Below, piece by piece: positions 50,395 through 61,625 of a DNA stretch of 64,000 nt. Source of the stretch: Caprella mutica (Eukaryota > Arthropoda > Malacostraca > Amphipoda > Caprellidae); assembly GCA_947561585.1 (NCBI GenBank), contig CANNZV010002369.1, forward strand, positions 1 through 64,000. Direction: 5' to 3'. A program made the translations under genes and the position numbers. The notes below the pieces were generated by a model that was not told the DNA's origin, did not search any database, and worked only from the letters and a program-made list of their open reading frames with translations. Position 1 is the stretch's first letter. Each line of letters begins with the position of its first letter.

Positions 50395-50447
50395 TCACAT
50401 GTATAATCCTCACCTCAAACTGAATTGGGTGAGGATTATACATGTGA
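50395..50447. repeat. Perfect 20-bp inverted repeat with 13-nt loop
   Basis: TCACATGTATAATCCTCACC at 50395-50414 pairs with its exact complement at 50428-50447. It is immediately 3' of the minus-strand reading frame ending at 50468. Confidence 0.85.
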
Positions 50448-50467
50448 CTCTGTAACTTTTCCCATTG

Positions 50468-50728
50468 CTACTTACACAGTTTGGTCACTTTGTAAGATTT
50501 GTAAGGGGTCAGAAATTGAAAAGGTCCACCAGAGTTGTCCTGTTCTTCTGTGCCTGGAGTAAAGATGTTGTTATCGTTGTTGTTGTTTCCAATGTTCCCT
50601 CCAATGTTGCCAATGTTCTCTCCAATGTTTAAGTTTCTTCCAGCTCCCATGCTAGAGTATTTAAATCTAATTACTTTAGTAGGCATAGAAAATCCAAAAA
50701 GAAGAGAAACTACTATTACTATCTTCAT
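50468..50728 (-). CDS. Possible small secreted protein or first exon
   Basis: On the minus strand an 86-residue frame begins MKIVIVVSLLFGFSMPTK, a typical signal peptide, followed by a Gly/Asn/Ile-rich part (NIGENIGNIGGNIGNNNN) and a polar tail ending TKLCK. It is the only long non-repeat frame of this type in the right half. The end TGTGTAAGTAG contains a good donor (GTAAGT), so the frame may instead be the first exon of a longer gene. The frame also stays open upstream to 51127, across a MITE. I recognise no family; it could be chance. Confidence 0.35.
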   Translation of the reverse strand: MKIVIVVSLLFGFSMPTKVIRFKYSSMGAGRNLNIGENIGNIGGNIGNNNNDNNIFTPGTEEQDNSGGPFQFLTPYKSYKVTKLCK

Positions 50729-50882
50729 AGTGGTATATCTCTCTGCAATAAATAAGTCATTGATATTTATGTACCTAGGTAGTAACACCAAATACACCAC
50801 TATCGCTAATTTCTGTTTCGAAAGATATTTGTGCTGCCATCTGGGTTTGATAGCGGGAAATAGAATTAAAATGTAGTAAGGA

Positions 50883-51362
50883 CAATCGAGGTATGTTGTG
50901 GGCGTGACGTTATAACAGAAATAGTCTAAAATGACATTTAAGACAATTGAGGAACGTAAAATTATATATTTTTTTAAATTGATTACCATCATAGATACAG
51001 TAATGAATCCATTCAAGTTATTCACACTGCTTAACCTTAATTTTCTATTTATGTGTGTTGCCTTGTTGACGTCACGGTCACAAATCACTCGATTTGTGAC
51101 ATCAGCTCGCAAAGCTTTACTCTTCAATACCTACCCTACTAGGAATACCAATATTGATAGGTAGCGGCAATTGAGTGATTTGTGATCAAGGTAATAGATT
51201 TAAAAAGAAATTTAGGGGTTTGGCAGTCCGAATAACTGAATAAATCTGTAACTGTGTTATTATGATGTCTATTAATAAACAGTTTATACTGTTTTACGAT
51301 CTTCAATTGTCTTAAATATGATTTATGACGTCACGCACGCAACATAGTACACACCTCGATTG
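50883..51362. mobile_element. MITE with about 65-bp inverted ends and CRE motifs
   Basis: CAATCGAGGTATGTTGTGGG at the left and its inverted relative ending ACACCTCGATTG at the right; both arms contain AAGACAATTGA. TGACGTCA occurs at 51067 and 51326, and GTCACAAATC...GATTTGTGAC is an inner palindrome at 51077-51100. It lies just upstream of the minus-strand candidate gene. Confidence 0.6.
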
Positions 51363-51511
51363 GCTTTGCTATATTTCAATTCTAGTTCCCGATATGAAAG
51401 CTAGAGGGTGGCACAAAGACCTTTTGAAACAGAAATTTTCGAGAATGGTGTATCTTACTGTAGTATAATATCTTTGGTGACACTTATACATCGAAACTCC
51501 TGAGTTATGAA

Positions 51512-51990
51512 GTAGTGGTCACTTCATAACTCAGAGCCACTTCATAACTCAGAGCCACTTCATAACTCAGAGCCACTTCATAACTCAGAGCCACTTCATA
51601 ACTCAGAGCCACTTCATAACTCAGAGCCACTTCATAACTCAGAGCCACTTCGTAACTCAGAGCCACTTCGTAACTCAGAGCCACTTCATAACTCAGAGCC
51701 ACTTCATAACTCAGAGCCACTTCATAACTCAGAGCCACTTCATAACTCAGAGCCACTTCATAACTCAGAGCCACTTCGTAACTCAGAGCCACTTCATAAC
51801 TCAGAGCCACTTCATAACTCAGAGCCACTTCATAACTCAGAGCCACTTCATAACTCAGAGCCACTTCATAACTCAGAGCCACTTCATAACTCAGAGCCAC
51901 TTCATAACTCAGAGCCACTTCATAACTCAGAGCCACTTCATAACTCAGAGCCACTTCGTAACTCAGAGCCACTTCATAACTCAGGGACAC
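51512..51990. repeat. 18-bp minisatellite, about 27 copies
   Basis: Unit TTCATAACTCAGAGCCAC, nearly invariant apart from CATAAC/CGTAAC. Two detached relatives are at 52090-52125. The minus-strand open frame is a repeat effect. Confidence 0.95.
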
Positions 51991-52705
51991 TGATAGTGTT
52001 CTGTGATTAAATTCTTGTAGAAGACTATGATTTTTGAGAGATAAGTAGGATGGAATTCATGTCTTATATCGTTTAATTTAAACATAGAAAATACTTCATA
52101 ACTCAGTTGCATTTCATAACTCAGGTCCTTCATTACTTATATAGAAATTGATCGCATTTTTTAAAGATTTCCTAGAGCCAAGAGTTCAAAGTCCAAAAGA
52201 ACAGTAGCCAGTGCCCTCCACCACTATCTTCACTACACTGAAGATGACTTCTCATTCTTATTGACCTCATCATTATTAATATTTAATAGACAACACTCTC
52301 GCCAATTTATTATTAATAATGCTACTTAAATCTATATATTAATGTCTATTAACAATATATGTGCCTATTCATGACCCTATCAATTTGGTTATATTATTTA
52401 TGTATGCCTATAATATACAGTCATTGAGTTAATAAATTTATTCATGGTAAGTTTTATTTCTATGGGTGTACGGACAATTCATCGCCGAATGAAAATAAAA
52501 GATGGAATTTAATTAAAATTAATAAAAGTGCATTCATTTAAATTTTTTCAACGAAGTAAGTGGTTGTTGGTACAATGCACTTTTATCTCATTATTTTGAT
52601 AGTAATAAATAAAATTACTATATATATATATAAATATATAGTTTATTATAATTTTATTTTTATTGAAAAGGACAACTCGTCATTGAATAGTTCGCTAAGT
52701 AAAAT
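51991..52705. other. AT-rich, nothing recognised
   Basis: No gene recognised; a GCACTTTTAT/ AAAAGTGCATT pair near 52525-52590 is the only structure noted. Confidence 0.4.
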
Positions 52706-53410
52706 TCATCCAAATATGCGGTTTTTCATCCAAATATGTGGTTTTTCATCCAAATTTGTGGTTTTTCATCCAAATTTGTGGTTTTTCATCCAAATATGTG
52801 GTTTTTCATCCAAATATGCGAATTTTCATCCAAATATGTGGTTTTTCATCCAAATATGTGGTTTTTCATCCAAATTTGTGGTTTTTCATCCAAATTTGTG
52901 GTTTTTCATCCAAATATGTGGTTTTTCATCCAAATATGCGAATTTTCATCCAAATATGTGGTTTTTCATCCAAATTTGTTGTTTTTCATCCAAATATGTG
53001 GTTTTTCATCCAAATTTGTGGTTTTTCATCCAAATATGTGGTTTTTCATCCAAATATGCGAATTTTCATCCAAATATGTGGTTTTTCATCCAAATTTGTT
53101 GTTTTTCATCCAAATTTGTTGTTTTTCATCCAAATATGTGGTTTTTCATCCAAATATGTGGTTTTTCATCCAAATATGCGAATTTTCATCCAAATATGTG
53201 GATTTTCATCCAAATATGTGGTTTTTCATCCAAATATGTGGTTTTTCATCCAAATATGCGGATTTTCATCCAAATATGTGGTTTTTCATCCAAATATGCG
53301 GATTTTCATCCAAATATGTGGTTTTTCATCCAAATTTGTGGTTTTTCATCCAAATATGTGGTTTTTCATCCAAATTTGTGGTTTTTCATCCAAATATGTG
53401 GTTTTTCATT
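52706..53410. repeat. 20-bp minisatellite, about 35 copies
   Basis: Unit TTTTTCATCCAAATATGTGG with ATTTG, GCGAAT and GCGGAT variants. A block (plain, ATTTG, ATTTG, plain, plain, GCGAA) is repeated at about 120-bp spacing. Three open + frames result from the 20-bp unit lacking stops. Confidence 0.95.
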
Positions 53411-54008
53411 GATGCTTCAAAAAGAGATGAAAATGAAGCTGTTACTAAATTTCAATAACTTCCTCAAGGTGGCAAAATCCAGCAAAATATGAAATACAGG
53501 ATAATAATAAACAAATCTCAAATGTCATCAGCAATTACGACGCAAACAATAAAATATCTTTTTGAAGTCCGTTGCTCAGAATATAAAATTTTGAAAAATC
53601 TTTGAAAATTTTCATGTCTCAAATCTGAAATGTTGTTGCCTAGAGTTTGCAATTTTTAACATAATTTATTACTATTTCTTTTTTTTTAAATTGACATGGC
53701 AATAATAAATCAATTGTTTGTACTGCCAACAAAGAGAAACGGTTAACATAGTGTTACAGTTTAGTCTTGTTACAGTGATTACATACATCAATGTTAACAT
53801 TTTCTTTGCTATAATATAGCAATATTAGTTAATAGTGTCTTTCTATCCTGTCATTCACCAAAAATGGAAATATCTTTTTTCATCTCAGTCATGCTCACCT
53901 CAGTAAAAAATAAATTATAATAACAAATATTATTTTATATTTACTAGCTTTATTTGTAATTTTCAATAAGTTATAATAATAATGTAAATTGTATCTCCTT
54001 CATTTTCA
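53411..54008. other. AT-rich, nothing recognised
   Basis: No gene or repeat family recognised. Confidence 0.4.
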
Positions 54009-54535
54009 ATCGGCGACGAATTGTCCGGGGACGAATTGTCCGGGGACGAATTGTACGGGGACGAATTGTACGGGGACGAATTATCCGGGGACGAATTGTA
54101 CGGGGATGAATTGTCCGGAGACGAATTGTACAGGGACGAATTATCCGGGGACGAATTGTACGGGGACGAATTGTACGGGGACGAATTGTACGGGGACGAA
54201 TTGTACGGGGATGAATTGTCTGGAGACGAATTGTACGAGGACGAATTGTACAGGGACGAATTGTACGGGGACGAATTGTACGGGGATGAATTGTCCGGAG
54301 ACGAATTGTACGGGGACGAATTGTACAGGGACGAATTGTACGGGGACGAATTGTACGGGGACGAATTGTACGGGGATGAATTGTCCGGGGACGAATTGTA
54401 CAGGGACGAATTGTACGGGGACGAATTGTACGGGGACGAATTGTACGGGGATGAATTGTCCGGGGACGAATTGTACAGGGACGAATTGTACTGGGACGAA
54501 TTGTACAGGGACGAATTGTCCGGAGACGAATTGTC
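54009..54535. repeat. 15-bp minisatellite, about 35 copies
   Basis: Unit GACGAATTGTACGGG. Variants (TCCGG, TACAG, GATGAATT) recur in a higher-order pattern of about 6 to 7 units, the GATGAATTGTCCG pair marking each block. Confidence 0.95.
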
Positions 54536-54624
54536 CTATCACCATTTCCAAGTACTGCAAATAAATTATTATCATTTATTTAAATGTAGAGGAGTTATTA
54601 GACAGATATCCCTCCATTGACTCT

Positions 54625-54850
54625 ATCCTGAAGCTGTCTGTGGTGAATGGAAGAGAAGGGGGGTGGCGTCCCTTGGGCCCCGAACTGTTGTAATCTGGAC
54701 TATATATTGTCATTTTTCTTTTTACCATGTTTATCATTTTTTAACGCTACTTGTAGTTTTAGAGGATAGCGCTAGGGTTATGCTCTTCAACTACGGAATA
54801 GCTTATCTGCCTCCATGAGCACTATCAGCCGCTGGTTAACCATTCTATAT
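54625..54850 (+). mobile_element. Dispersed repeat, second copy of 5888-6300
   Basis: Shares AAGCTGTCTGTGGTGAATGG, CCCTTGGGCCCCGAACTG and TAGAGGATAGCGCTAGGG with the intron 1 copy. Any coding content is unclear. Confidence 0.6.
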
Positions 54851-55094
54851 GGTTCACTTCCTTGTGATAGTTCACTGGTTACTTTCTACTAACGTTACTG
54901 CTGATAAGCTATCAGCTCTTCTGACCTCATCATCTTTGCATGGATTCACAGCGAAAGAGAATTATGATATAGTCTAATACCTAGTTAATATATAGAATGT
55001 ATTTTTATATAATATATTGTAAAGTCGGAATATTTTAAAGAATATTGTTATATGAATCTAGTAAAGAATATTCAAATGTTCTACCGAACTAGTA

Positions 55095-56345
55095 TAGTCC
55101 TTGCGTTCCCGTTCTATCGTACTAGTAGTCACAGCGTTCACGTTCTATCGTACTAGTAGTCACAGCGTTCCCGTTCTATCGTACTAGTAGTCTCTGCGTT
55201 CACGTTCTATCGTACTAGTAGTCCCTGCGTTCACGTTCTATCGTACTAGCAGTCCATGCGTTCACGTTCTATCGTACTAGTAGCCACAGCGTTCACGTTC
55301 TATCGTATTAGTAGCCACAGCGTTCACGTTCTATCGTACTAGTAGTCACAGCGTTCACGTTCTATCGTACTAGTAGTCACAGCGTTCACGTTCTATCGTA
55401 CTAGTAGCCACAGCGTTCACGTTCTATCGTATTAGTAGCCACAGCGTTCACGTTCTATCGTACTAGTAGTCACAGCGTTCACGTTCTATCGTACTAGTAG
55501 CCACAGGGTTCACGTACTATCGTACTAGTAGCCCCTGTGTTCACGTTCTATCGTACTAGTAGTCACAGCGTTCACGTTCTATCGTACTAGTAGTCACAGC
55601 GTTCACGTTCTATCGTACTACTAGTCACTGCGTTCACGTTCTATCGTACTAGTAGTCACAGCGTTCAAGTTCTATCGTACTAGTAGTCACAGCGTTCACG
55701 TTCTATCGTACTAGTAGTCACTGCGTTCACGTTCTATCGTACTAGTAGCTCCTGTGTTCACGTTGTATCGTACTAGTAGTCACAGCGTTCACGTTCTATC
55801 GTACTAGTAGTCACAGCGTTCACGTTCTATCGTACTAGTAGTCACAGCGTTCACGTTCTATCGTACTAGTAGTCACTGCATTCACGTTCTATCGTACTAG
55901 TAGCCCCTGTGTTCACGTTCTATCGTACTAGTAGTCACAGCGTTCACGTTCTATCGTACTAGTAGTCAAAGCGTTCACGTTCTATCGTACTACTAGTCAC
56001 TGCGTTCACGTTCTATCGTACTAGTAGTCAAAGCGTTCACGTTCTATCGTACTACTAGTCACTGCGTTCACGTTCTATCGTACTACTAGTCACAGCGTTC
56101 ACGTTCTATCGTACTAGTAGTCACAGCGTTCACGTTCTATCGTACTAGTAGTCACAGCGTTCACGTTCTATCGTATTAGTAGTCACAGCGTTCACGTTCT
56201 ATCGTACTAGTAGTCACAGCGTTCACGTTCTATCGTACTAGTAGCCACAGCGTTCACGTTCTATCGTACTAGTAGTCCTTGCGTTTACGTTCTATCGTAC
56301 TAGTAGTCACAGCGCTCACGTTCTATCGTACTAGTAGTCACAGCG
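55095..56345. repeat. 31-bp minisatellite, about 40 copies
   Basis: Unit contains TCGTACTAGTAGTCACAGCG then TTCACGTTCTA. Variants TAGCCACAG, TAGCCCCTGTG and CTACTAGTCACTG occur in repeated blocks. Confidence 0.95.
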
Positions 56346-56475
56346 CCCTCTCATTTTAGCGATAACTCTTTGTTCTATTTGGTTTTCCTTTCTCTGTCAC
56401 TTGAAGTGACCTGATGGATGACCTCTTGCGTGACCTTTGACCTCAGCAACCAAAGAGGTCAAACACCACTACTGT
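56346..56475. other. Unique spacer with several TGACCT half-sites
   Basis: TGACCTCTT, TGACCTTTGACCTC and AGGTCA-type motifs cluster within 80 bp. TGACCTTTGACCT is a direct repeat with one-base spacing, the DR1 form bound by HNF4/RXR-type receptors. Motif match only. Confidence 0.25.
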
Positions 56476-56757
56476 AGAGTGTAGAGTATAGACAGGTAAA
56501 AGGTATAGAGTATAGACAGGTAAAAGGTGTAGAGTATAGACAGGTAAAAGGTGTAGAGTATAGACAGGTAAAAGGTGTAGAGTATAGACAGGTAAAAGGT
56601 GTAGAGTATAGACAGGTAAAAGGTGTAGAGTATAGACAGGTAAAAGGTGTAGAGTATAGACAGGTAAAAGGTGTAGAGTATAGACAGGTAAAAGGTGTAG
56701 AGTATAGACAGGTAAAAGGTGTAGAGTATAGACAGGTAAAAGGTGTAGAGTATAGAG
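56476..56757. repeat. 24-bp minisatellite, about 12 copies
   Basis: Unit contains GTAGAGTATAGACAGGTAAA then AGGT. Copies are nearly identical. Confidence 0.92.
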
Positions 56758-56879
56758 TCATATATAGTGAAAATAACTAAGAGTCTTAAATATAAGTTTT
56801 AAACATCATAATTAAGTTTTTCAAACTTCATATCATTTATTCTCTAAAATGTTAAAATATTTTCTAGTTACAATCATCA

Positions 56880-57135
56880 CCTTCGCAAATTGCGGAAGGC
56901 TACGTTTTAGTTGGCATTAATTCATTTATCATCTTGTTATTCGCATAACTCAAAAAGTATTCAACTAAATTGCCTAAAATTTGATGGGACGATTAGTCAA
57001 TGTACAGAAACCATTTTATTAGATTTTTAGAGCGTACGGGTCAAAGGTCAAGGTCATTTATAACTCAAAGGAAATTATTAGATGGTTAAGGTCATTTATA
57101 AGTGTCGGCGTAGGTAAGCGCTCTACGAGTACTCT
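56880..57135 (+). mobile_element. Dispersed CTTCGCAAATTGCGGAAGG repeat, plus copy
   Basis: Begins CACCTTCGCAAATTGCGGAA, contains CATCTTGTTATTCGCATAAC and GTCAAGGTCATTTATAACTC, ends AAGCGCTCTACGAGTACTC. Confidence 0.65.
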
Positions 57136-57304
57136 TTCTCTAGTTCCTACAGTATATATCCTTACTAACATACACTAGCAACTCAATAATTATACCTATA
57201 GCTCAGTGCTCTCTTTCTCTAGAGTACACACACAAAGGTTAGATGGAAGCCCCACAATGTGTACCACTCTACCTGTTCTTAACTAACGAGAAATGAGGCA
57301 TCTT

Positions 57305-57430
57305 CAAAGCATATCGTCACTACTTATTTGTTAAGCATATCGTCACTACTTATTTGTTAATCATATTGTCACTACTCATTTTTTAAGCATATCGTCACTA
57401 CTTATTTGTTAAGCATATTGTCACTACTTA
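57305..57430. repeat. 26-bp repeat, 5 copies
   Basis: Unit contains AAGCATATCGTCACTACTTA then TTTGTT. Confidence 0.85.
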
Positions 57431-57457
57431 TTACATTGTCAACAGTTAATATTTTGC

Positions 57458-58335
57458 TGTACCATGGCTACAGTTTACTGTATCATGGCTACAGTTTGCT
57501 GTACCATGGCTACAGTTTACTGTATCATGGCTACAGTTTGCTGTATTATGGCTACAGTTTGCTGTATCATGGCTACAGTTTGCTGTATCATGGCTACAGT
57601 TTGCTGTACCATGGCTACAGTTTTCTGTATCATGGCTACAGTTTGCGGTATCATGGCTACAGTTTGTTGTACCATGGCTACAGTTTTCTGTATCATGGCT
57701 ACAGTTTGCGGTATCATGGCTACAGTTTGCTGTATCATGGCTACAGTTTTCTGTATCATGGCTACAGTTTTCTGTATCATGGCTACAGTTTGCTGTACCA
57801 TGGCTACAGTTTTCTGTATCATGGCTACAGTTTGCGGTATCATGGCTACAGTTTGCTGTACCATGGCTACAGTTTTATGTATCATGGCTACAGTTTTCTG
57901 TATCATGGCTACAGTTTGCGGTATCATGGCTACAGTTTGCTGTACCATGGCTACAGTTCTCTGTATCATGGCTACAGTTTGCTGTACCATGGCTACAGTT
58001 TGCTGTACCATGGCTACAGTTTGCGGTATCATGGCTACAGTTTGCTGTACCATGGCTACAGTTTTCTGTACCATGGCTACATTTTGCTGTACTATGGCTA
58101 CAGTTTGCTGTATCATGGCTACAGTTTGCTGTACCATGGCTACAGTTTGCTGTACCATGGCTACAGTTTGCTGTACCATGGCTACAGTTTGCGGTATCAT
58201 GGCTACAGTTTGCTGTACCATGGCTACAGTTTGCTGTACCATGGCTACAGTTTGCTGTACCATGGCTACAGTTTGCTGTACCATGGCTACAGTTTGCTGT
58301 ATCATGGCTACAGTTTGCTGTACCATGGCTACATT
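57458..58335. repeat. 21-bp minisatellite, about 42 copies
   Basis: Unit ATGGCTACAGTTTGCTGTAC plus C; CTACAGTTTGCTGTA is an imperfect palindrome. Variants TTTTCTG, TTTGCGG and ATC/ACC occur in blocks. Length divisible by three keeps frames open on both strands. Confidence 0.95.
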
Positions 58336-58900
58336 TTCTTCTCCCCCCAGTGGTAATTACTTTTCTTTTTCTCTCTCTTCAAGCAATGCAGTGTAATGAC
58401 CCCCACCAGGGCTGACCTCTGACCCCTGGTGGCTCTTCTCCATGCCCCAAGGCGCCCCAAAGGGTGTGCCCGGCGTTACCATCAATTACCCAACACTCTA
58501 ATATTGGTTATTTCCATTGCTAATATTTTCTAGAAGTCTCTTAGATCATTGGGAGGTTGTGTCTTCTTCAGCCTTTGTATTTGTTAGTTCCATAACTTCT
58601 TTTTAGATTATTCTTACGAATTATTTTTATAATTTACTTTATTTAAATTATTTTATTCATTCAATTTCTTTACTTATTTTATTCAATTTTTGTATAATAT
58701 ATCAAATAAGATTTCAATGAATGTTTATATTATATCTGTATTTTTTCTATTAAAATTAGTTTTTTATTTCACTCATGCTGGTGAAAGAGGAGTAATTTCT
58801 AAACTGTCCGATATGAGTTATGACTGCTAAAAGGTTGCTAGAACGGCCTGGCCTGTAGTGATTTAATAAACGTATTTCCTAATTATAAAAGCGGTTGTCT
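58336..58900. other. Nothing recognised; short GC-rich segment
   Basis: 58370-58490 is GC-rich (CCCCACCAGGG...CCCCTGGTGG stem, GGCGCCCCAAAGG) but all frames carry early stops. Confidence 0.35.
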
Positions 58901-59165
58901 CAATAACTGCTCATTATGAGCATGAATAACATCGCTCATTTTCAAGAACAAAGTCATAAAAGCACAAAAATGTATTTTCTAGTCATCCATACAGTCATAT
59001 AAATCTTACTATACTGATTATTTCGGTAAAAGTTTGATAATTGCAGCTCTGAAATGTACCGCTAGAGAGGCTAAATGTCCTAACGATATACCATTAAATG
59101 TACGTACATTACATGTACTAAAATGCCTCTCCTGAAAAGTAGCTTTTTGTGAGTTATGTCAGTGT
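58900..59165 (+). mobile_element. Dispersed repeat, partner of 47190-47420
   Basis: Contains ATGTACCGCTAGAGAGGCTA, ATGCCTCTCCTGAAAAGTAG and GAGTTATGTCAG, matched inverted at 47190-47330. Confidence 0.5.
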
Positions 59166-59186
59166 CGAAAATATAATGTTTTTATT

Positions 59187-59406
59187 CAGTAGAAATTCCC
59201 TATAGTGAAATTCAACTAATTCACTATATAGGATTTTGTTCACTGTAGAGGATATGAGAGATTCGTAGAAAACTGCCCTTTTCATGGCAGACTGTAGAAA
59301 ATATATTCTTTCTTCTTTAAATAAATTCATTGTACAGGGGAGTCTCAGGACTCCTAAAAACAGGATGGTTCACTACACATGACTTCACTATAGAGGAGTT
59401 GCACTG
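59187..59406. mobile_element. Pogo/Tigger-like MITE
   Basis: Ends CAGTAGAAATTCCCTATAGTG and CACTATAGAGGAGTTGCACTG are inverted. Pogo-type elements begin with CAGT. Near the right end TTCACTACACATGAC is followed by TTCACTATAGAGGAG: two copies of a 15-bp motif. Confidence 0.55.
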
Positions 59407-59839
59407 GTAGAACTCAGGTTTTATGAATTACAATTAATTTACTGTGTTGGCTATGAGCCTCCATGTAATAATTATATATATTAACCTTTTAAAATTTTCC
59501 TTCTATATTCTTGTTGGCTAATTAGCATTTTAAATTTCGTTATATGTTCTTGTTTGCTAATTAGCATTGTTAAATTTATTCCTTAGGCATTGATAGGCGA
59601 GTTTTTACGTTCTCCTTATTATTACCTAATGCCGTGACCACAATTAATTCAGTCTCTTTAAACTTTTCATACTGTAAACAAGTGCCTTAAATTCGTGCCA
59701 TTGTGTTGATATTGTGAGAGGAAAATCTATACCATGTAAGTTGGTTAAAAATTTGCAAGATTTAGGATTTATTTATAGCTAGTTTATTAAATAGTTAGTT
59801 CCTTATTTAGCTTTACTCGTAGGCCTAAAAACAGCACTA

Positions 59840-60041
59840 GGGTGACTTGCGAGTTGTCGGTCAGTTTCGCATCTTCGGTTGTGTGGGAGGGGGCGATTTT
59901 CTGATTGTTGTTTTGTGTCTGTTTGCTTGGTATCCGTGATACCTGTAGGTATCATGGATGCCAGGTGTGATGGCAGTTGTGGGTTCGTTTTTTCTTGTGT
60001 GACCGGTGGTGTGGGACTGGCCGATGATTCGTGATTTGCCC
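59840..60041 (+). mobile_element. GGGTAAGTT-family MITE, A-to-G rich copy
   Basis: Same length and layout as the family with TA on both sides, but most differences from other copies are A to G on the + strand, in both arms. For example GTAAGAAAAACGAT elsewhere reads GTGGGAGGGGGCGAT here. Confidence 0.65.
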
Positions 60042-60424
60042 TAAGTGTAATTTCTAAAAAAAAAAAAAAAAAAAATTGTTTGACCAGTTTTCATGTTTCA
60101 TGTACTTTAACATATATTTATTTACTAAACTGCCTAAAATCTGTATAAGTAACCTAAAGATTTATCTTTGATGGCTGAATGTATCCATTAATTATTCATT
60201 TCATAGTAGTTATGTTTTCTGAATTATTTATTCCATAGTAGGTATTTTTTCCGAATTATTCAAGTCTATTTCCGTTATTGATTCTGTGTTATTGTCCGCA
60301 GATTACGTGCAAATATCTGGCTGTAACCATCTACCATGTCTTACCAGTGAATAAAAATTGTTGCTGATCAAGTTTCCAATCCCATGAAAATTTAAAACTC
60401 AGAACAAAGTAGTGTTCATAACTT

Positions 60425-60556
60425 AGGAGGGTAGAACCAGAACATTTACTATATAGAGATTCATAGAAAACGTATAGTCATTTGTGGCAGACTAAACTAA
60501 ATATGTTCACTATAGACTATAGAGGTAAGTTCGTTATACTGGGTTCTACTAAACAG
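60425..60556. mobile_element. Left part of a second pogo-like copy
   Basis: Shares AGATTCRTAGAAAAC, TGGCAGACT and AACAGGATGGTTCACTA in the same order with 59187-59406 and leads into the 15-bp array. Confidence 0.55.
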
Positions 60557-61625
60557 GATGGTTCACTATAGAGGAGTTCACTATAGAGGAGTTCACTATA
60601 GAGGAGTTCACTATGGAGGAGTTCACTATAGAGGAGTTCTGTATAGAGGAGTTCACTACAGAGGAGTTCACTATAGAGGAGTTCACTATAGAGGAGTTCA
60701 CTATAGAGGAGTTCACTATAGAGGAGTTCACTATAGAGGAGATCACTATAGAGCAGTTCACTATAGAGGAGTTCACTATAGAGGAGTTCAGTACAGAGGA
60801 GATCACTATAGAGGAGATCACTATAGAGGAGATCACTATAGAGGAGATCACTATAGAGGAGATCACTATAGAGCAGTTCACTATAGAGCAGTTCACTATA
60901 GAGGAGTTCACTACAGAGGAGTTCACTACAGAGGAGTTCACTATAGAGGAGATCACTATAGAGCAGTTCACTATAGAGCAGTTCACTACAGAGGAGTTCA
61001 CTACAGAGGAGTTCATTGTAGAGGAGTTCATTGTAGAGGAGTTCATTGTAGAGGAGTTCATTGTAGAGGAGTTCATTGTAGAGCAGTTCACTATAGAGGA
61101 GTTCACTATAGAGGAGTTCACTATAGAGGAGTTCACTACAGAGGAGTTCACTACAGAGGAGTTCAGTATAGAGGAGTTCACTATAGAGGAGTTCACTATA
61201 GAGGAGTTCACTATAGAGGAGTTCACTATAGAGGAGTTCACTATAGAGGAGTTCACTATAGAGGAGTTCACTATAGAGGAGTTCACTATAGAGGAGTTCA
61301 CTATAGAGGAGTTCACTATAGAGGAGTTCACTATAGAGGAGTTCACTATAGAGGAGTTCACTATAGAGGAGTTCACTACAGAGGAGTTCACTACAGAGGA
61401 GTTCACTACAGAGGAGTTCACTATAGAGGAGTTCACTATAGAGGAGTTCACTATAGAGGAGTTCACTACAGAGGAGTTCACTACAGAGGAGTTCACTACA
61501 GAGGAGTTCACTACAGAGGAGTTCACTACAGAGGAGTTCACTACAGAGGAGTTCACTACAGAGGAGTTCACTACAGAGGAGTTCACTATAGAGGAGTTCA
61601 CTACAGAGGAGTTCACTATAGAGGT
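60557..61625. repeat. 15-bp minisatellite, about 71 copies
   Basis: Unit TTCACTATAGAGGAG, with CTACAG, GATCACT, GAGCAG and ATTGTAG variants in blocks. Open frames on both strands are due to the 15-bp unit. The unit equals a motif inside the pogo-like element at 59187-59406. Confidence 0.97.

Noticed and set aside
51505..51990. Minus-strand frame repeating SYEVAL
   Set aside because: 18-bp repeat with no unique sequence of note at either end.
52560..53492. 300-residue frames repeating FFIQICGFSSKFVVFHPN
   Set aside because: 20-bp unit without stops gives three overlapping frames; the flanks are AT-rich non-coding sequence.
54021..54620. Acidic frame repeating GDELYGDELS
   Set aside because: 15-bp repeat effect; all forward frames and one reverse frame are open over the same array.
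57406..58396. Frames repeating YHGYSLL and MATVCCT
   Set aside because: 21-bp repeat effect on both strands, no transcript or domain evidence.
60557..61625. Resemblance of TCACTATAGAGGAG to a T7-type phage promoter core
   Set aside because: Partial match only (CACTATAG), lacks the upstream part, and its origin from a MITE terminus is clear.
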